Part shown: positions 13,501 to 22,719 of the stretch, piece by piece
Layout of the letters: the number at the start of each line of letters is the position of its first letter
Numbering within the stretch: position 1 is the stretch's first letter
From: Ariolimax columbianus
Lineage: Eukaryota > Mollusca > Gastropoda > Stylommatophora > Arionidae
Length of the DNA: 64,000 nucleotides
NCBI GenBank assembly: GCA_036924085.1
Contig: JAVGWX010000001.1
Span: 4,630,200 to 4,694,199, forward strand
Reading direction: 5' to 3'
Translations under genes and position numbers: made by a program
The notes under the pieces: model-generated
What the model was told of the DNA's origin: nothing
Databases searched by the model: none
The model's input: only the letters and a program-made list of their open reading frames with translations

Positions 13501-16418
13501 AATAATCATTATATATATATATATATTTAACTACCACTTCGCATACCCAGGCGTATCTGTACGCTCACACATAATTAGAACACACATCGTTCAAAAGTGT
13601 CATGCACATACAACACACATTCAGATCTCTTACTACACACAGATTGTTCATCATAATCACCTATTGAGCGCGACTGGCCAAACTCGAGGTGTATGATGGG
13701 ACAACCATCCTGCAAACCCTCTCACTTTCAGTCTCTCTCCTAGTCTTCCTGCCAGTCTTCCTGCCAGTCTGTTGAATTTATCTCTGCAGGTTCTTTTTAA
13801 AGACTCGAGAACCATGGATGTCTAATGATCTTCTCTTGGTCGGCTAATTTAGCCATCACACAAATTTGGAACTACCTCCATCTAAAATGTTTTTGGTTGT
13901 TTATCCACAAGTCACTGTCATTCTAAATGTGGTAGCCTGTCGCGTACGAATTTGATGTCACCAACCCCTATCCCTGTCAAGTCTGACGCCAGAGTTGTCA
14001 GTTCTGACACCCACACCTGTACCAGACAAAAGCTTCTACCTAACGCGTAGCAAGCTAACCCCTCGTTTCCTTGTCGACCAAGTGTCGAAACGGTCATTGA
14101 CCATGGCTTGACCTGCGTTCGTACAACGCATTCAGGCAACCTTTATTTCTTAGAGTCGCCAGCCCAATCTCCCACTGCCCTAACCGTCCATGCTCGTCCA
14201 TCTAGACTACCACACTCTAGACTACCACACTTTAGACTACAACACTCTAGACTACCACACTCTATTTTACCACATTGGGATTTAGTTGTTCCCAAACTAT
14301 GTGACATAAATGCCCCCTACGTACCCGATGTATATTTGTTTAAATGTTATTTATTGTAAAAATGTTTTATTTCATTGAAATGACGTTAATTATTGTTACA
14401 AAAGAAGTTTTACTAGAAGTTTCATTATATTGTCATCATTTCTTTTCTTTTTTTTTTGTTTTTGTTTTTTTTGTTTTGTTTTGTTTTTGTGAGTGTCTGG
14501 ATATGATGGCATGTTTCTAAGCCATATGGCAGCTCCAAATTTACATTTGTCTAATCTATTTTTCCATGGAGAATGCTGCCTGGTCGTTCTTGGGCCGATC
14601 AAAATGTATCCAATGATAGGATGGAAAGAAAACCAAAACTAATAATGTAATAATTTAGTTTAAAACTGAATCCCCTTCACAATAGGCCCGTTTCTCTCAG
14701 CACTAACTTCCAATGCTGGAAGTATTTCTGGAAGTCATATTTTTTAAAATCTCCATCAGACACTTTGTCACGTTCGTCTTGATTTCTTATGTGCCCTGAA
14801 ATTCCGTCCCTTTGAGTGGCACTTTGTGTCTTTGAAAGAGGGGGCCATTTCTGGAGAGTAGGGATAGTCGTGGACCTGCCCAATGACATGTTTGAGCAAA
14901 TATTCCTGGAGGAGCGATACGTGGTCCACGGCATTGTCATGATGTCGTACCTCTTCCAGGAAAACCCATCTCATCTTTTGTATTCTTAATTTGATACATC
15001 TCTAGTTGTCTATATCACCATCATGATCCATGAATGTGTTCACTTCTAGTTGTCTATATCACCATCATGATCCATGAATGAGTTCACCTCTAGTTGTGTA
15101 TATCACCATCATGATCCATGAATGAATTCACCTCTAGTTGTCTATATTACCATCATAATCCATGAATGAGTTCACCTCTAGTTGTCTGTATCACCATCAT
15201 AATCCATGAATGAGTTCACCTCTAGTTGTCTGTATCACCATCATGATCCATGAATGAATTCACCTCTAGTTGTCTGTATCACCATCATGATCCATGAATG
15301 AGTTCACCTCTAGTTGTCTGTATCACCATCATGATCCATGAATGAGTTCACCTCTAGTTGTCTGTATCACCATCATAATCCATGAATGAGTTCACCTTTA
15401 GTTGTCTATATTACCATCATAATCCATGAATGAATTCACCTCTAGTTGTCTGTATCACCATCATAATCCATGAATGAGTTCACCTCTAGTTGTCTGTATC
15501 ACCATCATAATCCATGAATGAGTTCACCTCTAGTTGTCTGTATCACCATCATAATCCATGAATGAGTTCACCTCTAGTTTCCGAGCACAACATGATTGTT
15601 GTTATGCGCATTTATTCTCGTAATTCCCCACCCAATTCTTGTGATCATATTTGGGAACAATGTCACATATGTCACATAAGTCATTTATAGATATGGACAA
15701 GTAATTGGTTTTACTCATATGTCATATATGTGAATGACTCATACATTTGTATGACAAGGACAAGAATAGCACCACTGCCCCACAGAGAGCATATCACAAG
15801 AGTTACTGTGTGACATGATATAACACCGACCAGGGTTAAGTGGTTTGTTTAGAGCAGTATAGATGGCGCCTAACAGACTGAAGGTCTACTTTGCTCTAGT
15901 GTTTGAGTCTATTAAGATGCACATTGGTTAACCACCCCCCCCCCTTCCGTAATCGCTTGTCCCAACGCAGCGAGTATTACGCTGCTCGAGCCTAGCCCGC
16001 TAAGCAGGAAACCCATCCCCGGCTATATCCAGCTCATGGCAGAGCTGGGACTTGCACAGGAACATCTGCCCCTGTAGATGTACAGATCGACTAAGAACTA
16101 ATAAGAACATTCCTTTATAACTTGATGTCGTCGTTTCTTCCTTCTTCCCTTTCACAGAACATATACGTTCTCTTCGCTTGAGTTATTTGTCATTAGCTGT
16201 GTACATGCAGAGGTACGTCTAGAACGACATGTGCGTGTGTTTTTCATTGAACAGCTTTCAGAAATATTAATGTACCGAAGTCTTTCGTCCCCAGTTCGGC
16301 CAGGGACCGACTTTTGACCCAGTGCAAGCTTAACTTTGCGCTAAAGGAAGTTGTGGAAAGTAAATGTGAGGCGGGAACCTGTGAGGTGCAGACTCAAAGT
16401 TCAGCAGCATCAAGTTGA
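1374..16418 (+). CDS. Unrecognised host gene, last three visible exons (joined 1374-1522, 11417-11525, 16295-16418)
   Basis: Three short exons on one strand splice with matching phase. Exon 1 ends with one base of a codon and the second starts with two (giving Val). The second ends with AG and the third starts with T (giving Ser). Each internal boundary has AG/GT signals. The joined product of about 126 residues is open to a TGA at 16416-16418. It is rich in Lys, Arg, Glu and Leu ('KKLRRAQRLLKEARVKFK') and probably forms helix or coiled coil; the end is Ser/Gln/Ala-rich. I do not recognise the family and assign no function. Earlier exons probably lie before base 1. Introns of 9.9 and 4.8 kb contain the transposons listed separately. 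Codon use looks coding, unlike the flanking decayed elements. An alternative donor inside the third exon (about 16360) would make the gene continue further. Confidence 0.55.
1597..1880. repeat. Interspersed repeat, copy related to 34694-34980 and 33715-33930
   Basis: The segment beginning 'cttttgtgcgccctgaaaa' and ending near 'cttgaccctggc' aligns in the same order with 34694-34980; part also matches 33715-33930. Shared blocks include 'catatcccgag(t/c)', 'ggttgtgctatgctt' and 'cagtatat'. The minus strand of the 34.7-kb copy has a short open frame. It is probably part of an uncharacterised retroelement. Confidence 0.55.
1945..2120 (+). repeat. tRNA-derived SINE-like element
   Basis: A tRNA-like head contains an A-box-like stretch 'gaggtaaggtgtccgc' near 1952-1967 and a B-box-like 'gagttcgaatc' at 1995-2005, 29 bases apart, followed by 'ttggagaccgggat' and a non-tRNA body. 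This layout is typical of invertebrate tRNA-derived SINEs. It is not a functional tRNA: no complete acceptor stem can be paired. Confidence 0.55.
2303..2580. repeat. 23-bp minisatellite, about 12 copies
   Basis: Unit 'gatgtttccatgacgttctg' plus 'tga', period 23. Two variant types (ccatgacgttc and tcatggcgttt) segregate between the left and right halves of the array. Confidence 0.9.
2581..2931. other. No recognised feature
   Basis: Non-repetitive sequence between the 23-bp array and a retroelement relic. No frame, RNA or repeat recognised. Confidence 0.5.
2932..3860 (+). mobile_element. Jockey-like non-LTR reverse transcriptase relic (thumb and C-terminal region)
   Basis: Starts with 'NLKPNPSKTQVSPYHLRNRE', the post-palm segment of Jockey/CR1-type RTs. 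After a frameshift near 3030 it continues as a 204-residue open frame (3024-3638) with 'PKYLGVKLDRTLS' and 'LRTSALALCFSVAAYAAPVW', the thumb-region signature of this group. After 3640 more frameshifts separate a Cys-containing tail ('DDETCECGV'). The catalytic palm is absent, so this is a 5'-truncated dead copy. It lies in the first long intron of the unrecognised host gene. Confidence 0.85.
3861..4414. other. No recognised feature
   Basis: Unique AT-leaning sequence; small frames on both strands have no family signature. Confidence 0.5.
4415..4500 (-). repeat. tRNA-derived SINE head or tRNA pseudogene
   Basis: On the minus strand the B-box reads 'ggttcgatccc' (complement of 4436-4446), a perfect match to GGTTCRANNCC. 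It is preceded by 'gattgcgttacacgcagc', which resembles a tRNA anticodon arm. I cannot pair a full cloverleaf. A SINE is more likely than a working tRNA. Confidence 0.45.
4735..5570. repeat. 53-bp minisatellite, about 16 copies
   Basis: Unit begins 'ccgctcacatcatccacaag' and includes 'ttggtcaaatgtccctgctg', period 53. Most copies differ by one to three bases. Variant 'cattatccac' copies are clustered, showing local homogenisation. Confidence 0.95.
6689..6795 (+). repeat. 37-bp tandem triplication inside the retroelement
   Basis: Three copies of a unit containing 'gagacaactgcgcacgacaa' with period 37 (units at 6689, 6726 and 6763). It lies just downstream of the endonuclease region and is not a multiple of three, so it breaks the frame. 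Confidence 0.85.
6925..7050 (+). repeat. 24-bp in-frame tandem repeat inside the retroelement
   Basis: Five copies of 'gtgaggtgatcaaggtcctg' plus 4 bases, period 24, encoding an 8-residue unit IKVLLGEV. It lies in the endonuclease-RT linker. Confidence 0.9.
9300..9660. repeat. 48-bp minisatellite with CACGTG in nearly every unit
   Basis: Unit 'ctcagatctcatcctcagta' followed by 'tgtctgccagcacgtgatga' and 8 more bases, period 48, about 7.5 copies. The last units are shortened by internal deletions. Most units contain the palindromes AGATCT and CACGTG. Both strands are open because 48 is a multiple of three. Confidence 0.9.
9655..9960 (-). mobile_element. RNase H C-terminal relic of a non-LTR element
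   Basis: The minus strand encodes 'FILVQGHTGVEGNERAGKLA', the final RNase H motif (GHxGVxGNExA) of Jockey/I-type elements, followed by 'TAIVEGGKSMDRADI'. The usual Asp of NERAD is replaced by Gly (NERAG), and a stop interrupts upstream sequence. The 48-bp array abuts its 3' side. Only about 90 residues remain. Confidence 0.75.
10080..10312. repeat. Interspersed repeat copy, related to 571-660
   Basis: The 10214-10312 part aligns with 571-660 (blocks 'gagaacggaatg', 'ggctgcgatatttgcac', 'acacatccg'). The preceding (CTC)n-like stretch and 'ctgaaaggggttaagtagca' look like the 3' region of a retroelement. No coding signature. Confidence 0.45.
10313..11026. other. No recognised feature
   Basis: Mixed-composition intronic sequence without a recognisable frame or repeat. 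Confidence 0.5.
11027..11289. repeat. 37-bp minisatellite, about 7 copies
   Basis: Unit 'gagacttagacgtctgctct' plus 'aaacgtgaccacacgct', period 37, nearly perfect. Each unit contains the palindrome AGACGTCT. It lies 128 bp upstream of the host exon at 11417. Confidence 0.95.
11417..11525 (+). CDS. Exon of unrecognised host gene (phase 1 in, phase 2 out)
   Basis: The acceptor AG is at 11415-11416 ('taccgcgctcag') and the donor GTATTG starts at 11526. It encodes 'QTLMQSLDKKDILLSYTALN' and then 'RALSENELKDMSTSV'. Entry phase matches the exon at 1374-1522 and exit phase matches 16295-16418, which is the main support. No family is recognised. Confidence 0.55.
11755..12300. repeat. 15-bp minisatellite (XbaI-like), degenerate
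   Basis: Unit 'gactaccacactcta', period 15, best preserved at 11770-11875 and progressively degenerate to about 12300. The same unit recurs at 14203-14272, on the other side of the mariner element. Confidence 0.9.
12461..12491 (+). repeat. Mariner left terminal inverted repeat
   Basis: Begins 'caaggggcttgtcata' and pairs with the complement of 13440-13470 over 31 bases with a single mismatch (a/g). Confidence 0.9.
13440..13470 (-). repeat. Mariner right terminal inverted repeat
   Basis: Ends 'tgacaagccccttg' followed by TA. Complementary to 12461-12491. Confidence 0.9.
13509..13527. repeat. (TA)n microsatellite
   Basis: Alternating AT run just outside the mariner right end. Confidence 0.9.
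13528..14202. other. No recognised feature
   Basis: Unique sequence; the small frames on both strands show no domain signature. Confidence 0.5.
14203..14272. repeat. 15-bp minisatellite, second locus
   Basis: About five copies of 'gactaccacactcta', the same unit as at 11755-12300, in the same orientation. Confidence 0.9.
14273..14655. other. No gene; T-rich tract at 14440-14490
   Basis: AT-rich with a T/G homopolymer-like tract. Nothing else recognised. Confidence 0.5.
14660..14985 (-). mobile_element. Second mariner transposase relic
   Basis: The minus strand encodes 'HHDNAVDHVSLLQEYLLKHV' then 'YPYSPEMAPS', the HHDNA...YSPDLAPxD spacing of mariner transposases, with the catalytic Asp position changed (APS). 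After a frameshift a C-terminal piece follows ('FQKYFQHWKLVLRETG'). No inverted repeats were found, so only the 3' part remains. It is unrelated in sequence to the 12461 copy. Confidence 0.8.
14995..15582. repeat. 44-bp minisatellite, about 13 copies
   Basis: Unit starts 'ctagttgtctgtatcaccat' and includes 'catgatccatgaatgagttc', period 44; copies differ at two or three recurrent sites. Confidence 0.95.
15757..16105 (+). repeat. About 350-bp unclassified interspersed repeat, plus copy
   Basis: Aligns in reverse complement with 58825-59160 over its whole length, including 'ctctagtgtttgagtctatt', 'ggttaaccac' and 'ccagagctgggact'-like 'gcagagctgggact'. It contains a run of 9 C. There is no open frame and no recognised family; the size would suit a SINE or MITE. 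Confidence 0.65.
16295..16418 (+). CDS. Terminal exon of unrecognised host gene
   Basis: The acceptor AG is at 16293-16294 after a pyrimidine-rich 'tctttcgtccc'. The first base completes a Ser codon with the previous exon; then 'SARDRLLTQCKLNFALKEVV' and a Ser/Gln-rich end, TGA at 16416-16418. A possible donor near 16360 ('gaaagtaaat') would make this an internal exon. I see no AATAAA in the first 400 bases after the stop. Confidence 0.5.
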
Positions 16419-16618
16419 AATTACCTACAATTGTGACATTTCCATTTGACATTTATGTCGCGTGTCTTGTCATTTGGGAGTGGATGTCTGCATTGTTGCT
16501 CAGTTGTATATTTTTTCTGTCTTTCTTTCTTTCTTACAGTGAAATGTTGCTTTGTTGTGGCCTTACTATGTCCCGTTCAACTGTGGTATTTTATAACCCG
16601 GTTATATTGTTGAACGTC

Positions 16619-16845
16619 ATTGTCTGTTATTGCAAGGTAACCATAGTCTTGTGTTGTGGGAGAGGATTGTCTGTTATTGCGAGGTAACTGTATTCTTGTG
16701 TTGTGGGAGAGGATTGTCTGTTATTGCGAGGTAACCATATTCTTGTGTTGTGGGAGAGGATTGTCTGTTATTGCGAGGTAACTATATTCTTGTGTTGTGG
16801 GAGAGAATTGTCTGTTATTGCGAGGTAACCATATTCTTGTGTTGT
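16619..16845. repeat. 47-bp minisatellite, about 5 copies
   Basis: Unit 'attgtctgttattgcgaggt' plus 'aaccatattcttgtgttgtg' and 7 bases, period 47. It lies about 200 bp downstream of the stop codon of the unknown gene, so it may be in its 3' UTR. Confidence 0.95.
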
Positions 16846-17384
16846 GTTGTCGGGCCTGTAGTCTTGTGGATGCTCTAGATATTATATGTTCCTTAGTGGA
16901 ACCTTAGAGAAGAACTATTTACCTCGTGGCTAGCTACCTGCATTTCAATGAGTGATTTATTTGTGTCTTTTGTTATTTTGTCGTTGGTGTGGTCTCTGGT
17001 GCGTTTGCTGGTCTTTGGGGGTGCATTCGTCCAGGTGTGAAGTTGTCGTTTGGATCTGGATTTTGACTTTATTTTATAAGGTGACTTACTTGTATGTAGC
17101 TTGTTTTATCCATGGTGTTGTTATCAACTGTTTGTGCTATTTTCTTTCCCGTGGCATCGGTGTGACATCTGTAATTGTCAATTTAGACTTCTTCTGTGCT
17201 TCTTTAAAACAGTAATGTCTTCTTTGACTGAGTCGTCCTCTGATTCTTGTCTCTCTCCTGCCACATGGTCGAGCAACTGGTAGGCTTGGATGCAATCTAG
17301 CTAGGCGTCAAACCCAATTTATTTATTTGTCTGTCTCTGTGTGAGCCTTGTATGGCCTTGTTTGCAGTTCTGCTAGATTTCTTC
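16846..17384. other. No recognised feature
   Basis: T/G-rich sequence with short frames and no signature. Confidence 0.5.
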
Positions 17385-17600
17385 ATTTCTTGCTCTGTCT
17401 CTTTTAGCGACCACATTTCACGATCTGTCTCTTTTAGAGACCACATTTCACGATCTGTCTCTTTTAGCGACCACATTTCACGATCTGTCTTGTTTAGAGA
17501 CCACATTTCACGATCTGTCTCTTTTAGCGACCACATTTCACGATCTGTCTCTTTTAGCGACCACATTTCTCGATCTCTCTTTTAGTGACCACATGTTGAG
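17385..17600. repeat. 30-bp minisatellite, about 7 copies
   Basis: Unit 'cttttagcgaccacatttca' plus 'cgatctgtct', period 30; the complement gives a 10-residue open repeat, a shadow. Confidence 0.95.
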
Positions 17601-18165
17601 ATCTTTCGTTCTAATGCCTTCGTCTAGCACACAGACCTGATAACAAGCAGTTTGTAAGAGGATGCCTGTGATAATCGTTTCTTTTTATCTGCACTGAAAT
17701 GTTTACTCTTTGAGGTCTTTCTTTTAACTCTGGCTCTATTCTTCAAGGTCTATGAACTTGCTTCCCAGATATCAGAGTCTATAACTTAATGACAATATGT
17801 GCTTCTGATCTCGAAAATGATTGACATTTATGTTCATAATGAATTTAATTATTTCCGTATTTACTGCGCTTATTTTCATTTTGAAAATCTCATTGCTTCC
17901 TATATTGAATTAATATGTCTTTACATATCTTTCTCTATGTGTATGATACTTTGGTCATCTACAGAAAGTAGTTAATACAATTTTGTGGATTCTGGACTTG
18001 GCGGCGATGTTATCACGATCAATGTTATCAATGAGGAACAAAAGGAATGATAATATACATCCATGTAACCCATTTGTCGTTACCTGAAACTAGTTTATTA
18101 GTCCGTGTCGTGTTCTCGTGAAACTTTCACTATTTTTATGTATCACTCTTTTGTTGTCCAAATAC
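17601..18165. other. No recognised feature
   Basis: AT-rich sequence, nothing recognised. Confidence 0.5.
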
Positions 18166-18169
18166 GGCT

Positions 18170-19110
18170 CTTGTGATCCATTGTCTTTACCAGTTCTCAT
18201 AAATGTGTTTCCATTTATTCAATGCAAAGCCTTCTCCTGGTCAGTAAGACAATGCTTCGTTCTGCATTGTATTGCATAGTTTTTTTCAAAATCTGTTGAA
18301 AAGTAGACAAAGGCACATGCATTCTTGCCTTTTCTAAATCCGTACTGTGCATTTCTAAGCTAAAAATCAATTATAAATCTTGTTATTTTTATATAAGAGC
18401 TTTGTACACAAAAATTTTCAAGTGACTCAAGCGAGAGATAACCTTTATTTTTCACTGTCTTTAGTATATGATGAATTTCTTCCAAATGGGAATGGCTTTG
18501 ACTTATTTATTCGATGTCTTTCTTTCTTCCCACGCCATATTGCGTATGTTGGACAACAACCTTATGCCCAAGTTACCACATGTTTTTACAGATTCTACTG
18601 CTACATCGTCGATTTTTTTGATTTATTTTTAGTGAACATGTTTTGATTTCATCCTTGACTTCTATTAATTCCATTTGATGAATCTTCGCTGTCATTAAAT
18701 CTATAGTTGACTATTCTCCGTTCCCATTCGTCACCTGCTTGAGGTGTTCCTAGAAGTATCCTTCCTATCTCATCTATTTTTGTTTGTTGTAGTTTTCTGT
18801 TGCCAGTTCTATCATTCCTAATTATTGATGGATTCAACAGTTTCGTTTTTTTAATCTCATTTTGACAATTCTCTTGTAAAATTCTCTTGGAGTCTCTTTG
18901 TAAAGATTTGTAATGTTTTGCCGCAATACCTCCTTGCTTCTATGTCGGCTTAAAGTCTACTTTCCTGGTATCTCTGCATGCCATTTTTTGTTCCATGGCT
19001 TCTTCATTTGTCTTTGTTTGTAGTCACATTTAGAATGCATTGTTCTTGTTTTTAGCACCATTTTTACAAGGGTTTTGAGCCATGCCATGTTATTTGGCAT
19101 GTCTGTTCTG
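18170..19110 (-). mobile_element. Very old non-LTR RT relic
   Basis: The minus strand at about 18300-18350 encodes 'NAQYGFRKGKN', followed by 'TDQEKAL', resembling the CGFRKGR...DxEKAFD segments of RTE-like RTs. Higher coordinates carry 'KKPWNKKWHAEI' and similar pieces of the endonuclease-RT linker. Frames are broken every few dozen bases, so boundaries are approximate. Confidence 0.5.
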
Positions 19111-19554
19111 TATACCATATTAGAAATAGCTTGTTTTGAATCCTTCAGTTATGTTTCCATGTCTTACACTTCTGCTGGCACGTTTTCACAACTTATATAA
19201 ATCTCTTGACATATTTCAGCACTAATGTGTTTGAAATTTGGTTGTTTTAAATTGGTTATCTTTTAGACCGCCTGTCACCTATTTCACAGCGTGTCATTAT
19301 AGACAGCTGGTTGTTGAATCTGCGATAGATTTTTTTTTAAAACAACACTAAATGATGTTCTCTTTAATAGTAGTTCAATCTGTGATATCTGATTGATGTT
19401 GTACAGTCTATTTCGTGTTTGTATTTGGGATAAGCGATTTGTTTGAGTTTAACATGACAGTCAGGCAGGGATACAACTGATATTTAGGAACGGGGCATCT
19501 AAATAAAAACATTGAAAAGCAATAGAAGTATAACAGTTCATTTTAATTAAATCA
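19111..19554. other. No recognised feature
   Basis: AT-rich; no repeat unit or frame recognised before the satellite starts. Confidence 0.5.
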
Positions 19555-21960
19555 TGTCAATAGAAACCATGACATGCAGTTATAAACATGCAAATTGACA
19601 GAAACATGAAAGATAGTTAGAAATATGACAAGTAGCTAGACAAATTAAAAGCAATTACAAACATGACACGTAAACGTAGGACAGGTAGATAGACACATGC
19701 CTGGTGCTTAGAAACGTGAAGGTAGTTAGACACGTGAAAGGTAATTAGATACAGAACAGGTAGTTAGACACATGAAAGGTCATTAGATATAGAACAGGAA
19801 GTTAGACACATGAAAGGTGATTAGAAACAAGACAGATAGATACATGACAGATTATTAGAAACATGACAAATAGTAAGATCCATGACATGGGATTAGAAAC
19901 AAGACAGATAGGCACATGACAGGTGATTAGAAACATGACAGGTAGTTAGACACATGACAGGTGATTAGAAACATGACTTGCAGCTGGACACATGGCTGGT
20001 AGCTGAAAACATTACACCGATTTAGAAGCACAACATATAATTATAAAGTAGACAGGTAGTTAGAAACATGACAGGTGATTATAAACAGGACATGTAGTTA
20101 GAAACATGACACGTATGTAGTAACATGACACAGTTATAAATATGACAACCAATCAGAAATATGACAAGAAATTTGAAACATGACTGACAGTGAAAACATG
20201 GTAAACCTTTAGAGACATTAATGTAGTTAAAACATTACAAATAGTAACATGACAAGTAGTTAAAACAAAGACAGTTTCTTTTTAAAACTTTTCAAGCAGT
20301 TAGTAGAATGACAGTTTGATAAACTTGACAAGTAGTTAGAACAATGACAAACAGATAGAAACATGACACACTTTTAGAAACATGACAAGTAGCTAGAAAC
20401 ATGGTAGGCAATTAAAACATGTAAAGTAATTAGAAATGTTGTTACAGGTAACTTAAAACATCACGGCTAGTTAAAACATTTAAAACAGTTGACACATAAC
20501 AAACTGAAAGAAACATGACACCCAGTTCAAATATTACAACTAATTATCAAGTGACAAGCAGTTAAAAAATGACAAGTAATTAGAAACATGACAATTAGTT
20601 AGAAACATGGCTATCATGTAGAAACATGAGAAATATGTAAAAATAAAGTAAGGTAGAAATATGATAAATGGTAAGAAATATGACATTAACCTAATATGAT
20701 TCGTAGCAAGAAACATAACAGATATCTAGAAACATGACAAACAGAAGATAGAAAACCAATAACATGTAGAAACATGGCAAACAGAAGCTCAACAGAACCA
20801 ATAACATGACAAACAGAAACTTCACAACCCATAACATGTTTAAACACGACAAACAGAAACTTCACAACCAATAACAAGTAGAAACATGACAAGTAGTAAG
20901 AAACATGACAGCCAACTAAAAACAAATTTCGTAATTAAATACAAGAAAAAGTCATTAGAAACACGACATGTGGCAAGAAATGAGAAAAGTAGTTAGAAAC
21001 ATGACAAGTAACGAGAAACCCCCAAAAAGTAGCTACAAACAAGAAACGTATCTTGAAACATTACAATCAGTTACGAGCAGAAACATGACAGCCAGTTAAA
21101 TAATCATAGACAGTTAAAAATCTGATAAGTAATTAGAAACATGACAGAAAGCTAGAAGTATGACAGGTAAATAAAAACATGACTGGTAGTTAGAAATTAG
21201 ATATGTAATTAGAAACGTTACAGGTAATTAACTTAAAAACATGACAGCCAGTTAGGAACTTGACAAACAGAAACACACAAGACATATAGAAATATTACAG
21301 ACATAGAAACATGACAGGAACGTGGAATCCAAAAAGTAACAAAACATACATATATAAGAATAAGAGGCAGGTAAAAACAAGAAAAAACAAAGATTAACAC
21401 GAAAGACAGATAGAGGAGACATTGTGACAGAAAGAAACATGACAGACAGATAGAAACATAACGACAGAAAGAAACATGGCAGACATATAGAAATATGACA
21501 GATAGAAATATGACAGACAGATGGAAATATGAGGACAGATAAAACATGGCGACAGAAACATGACAGACAGATAGAAATGACAGACAGACAGATAGAAATG
21601 ACAGACAGAAAGAAACCTGACAGACAAAAAGAAATAGAATAGACAGATAGAAGCATTATTACAGATTAAAACAATTCACACGTAAATAAATATGATTAAC
21701 ATATAGAAACTAATAGACAGATAGAAATGTAACAGAAATATGACAATCCAAAAGAAATAGGATAGCCAGAAACTGAGAGTAAATGTGTAAGCATATAGAA
21801 ACATGTCAGATAGATAAAAACATAACACAATGACATAAATATGACATAAATTGACATATGAGTAGAATTATAATAGAAACATTACATAAATTGATATCTG
21901 GGTAGAAATATGACAGAAACATGAAATCGAAAAAGGAACTTCAAGAACAGAGATACATAG
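19555..21960. repeat. Degenerate satellite, unit about 20 bp, 2.4 kb
   Basis: Continuous variants of 'ttagaaacatgacaggtagt'. Unit length drifts between about 12 and 24 bp, and a shorter 'gacagatagaaacat' form dominates after 21400. The apparent cysteine-rich ORFs on the minus strand (for example 21252-21656) are products of the repeat. Confidence 0.9.
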
Positions 21961-22718
21961 ATAGGTTGATGCTCTGAAAGGTTAGGTCTCTATTAAGTGA
22001 CATGCTGTTTTCAACCTCAGACGGTTATGTTTTTGGTAGCATCAGATCATATTGGCCATCTAAGAATAATTTGACCCTTGGATTGAACTGTTCCCCACAT
22101 TGAAACATACTTAGCTAAGAAGACGGCTCAAATCGACATCAAATTTGGAATAAGAAATATTTAAAACCATCCTCATAGATAGCTGTTGATACAACGTGTC
22201 ACTCCTCCTTGTACACATTAATGAGAGACCAGATGAAAGGTGTCTGAAGAGTGCGAGATAGAGATGAATTATAAGTGTATATATGGAGAATCTCACAATG
22301 AAAATGTGCACATTCAAAATAGCTCTTGATTATGAACGCGCGATGTATGTCTCGTTTGAATGTACTTTATATTATATAAAATATCCCGTCCTTCTTTGAT
22401 GATGGAAGTCTAAAGATTAAAGCTGAAGATTTTTGCTACAGATTTTACACAATTTTACATGATCAGTCATACAAACTTGTGAAGTGCTGCAGGAGACTAT
22501 GTTCTAAGCACTCTCGCTGGTGATTTACACATATTAAAGTAAAGAATATGAAAAAAAATATGTGTTTTATATTTATTTGTTTACGAATGTTTGGTTTACA
22601 TTATGCTGGGGTTCTTTCCTTTGACTTTGTCCATAATGCTATGCTCTGCTTATGTAGTAGCGCTAGATTGCTGACTTACCGAAGCAGACGTTAGGGGTCT
22701 GACCTAACTATATTCGCT
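21961..22718. other. No recognised feature
   Basis: AT-rich unique sequence. A short motif near 22660-22715 ('gcagacgttaggggtctgac') loosely resembles 24785-24840; too weak to call. Confidence 0.45.
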
Positions 22719-22719
22719 C

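Noticed and set aside
17297..17566. Minus-strand MWSLKETDRE repeat protein
   Set aside because: Shadow of the 30-bp satellite.
21252..21656. Cysteine-rich 134-codon frame on the minus strand resembling a secreted peptide
   Set aside because: It is the complement of the 'gacagatagaaacatgaca' satellite; the Cys and Ser pattern follows from the repeat unit.
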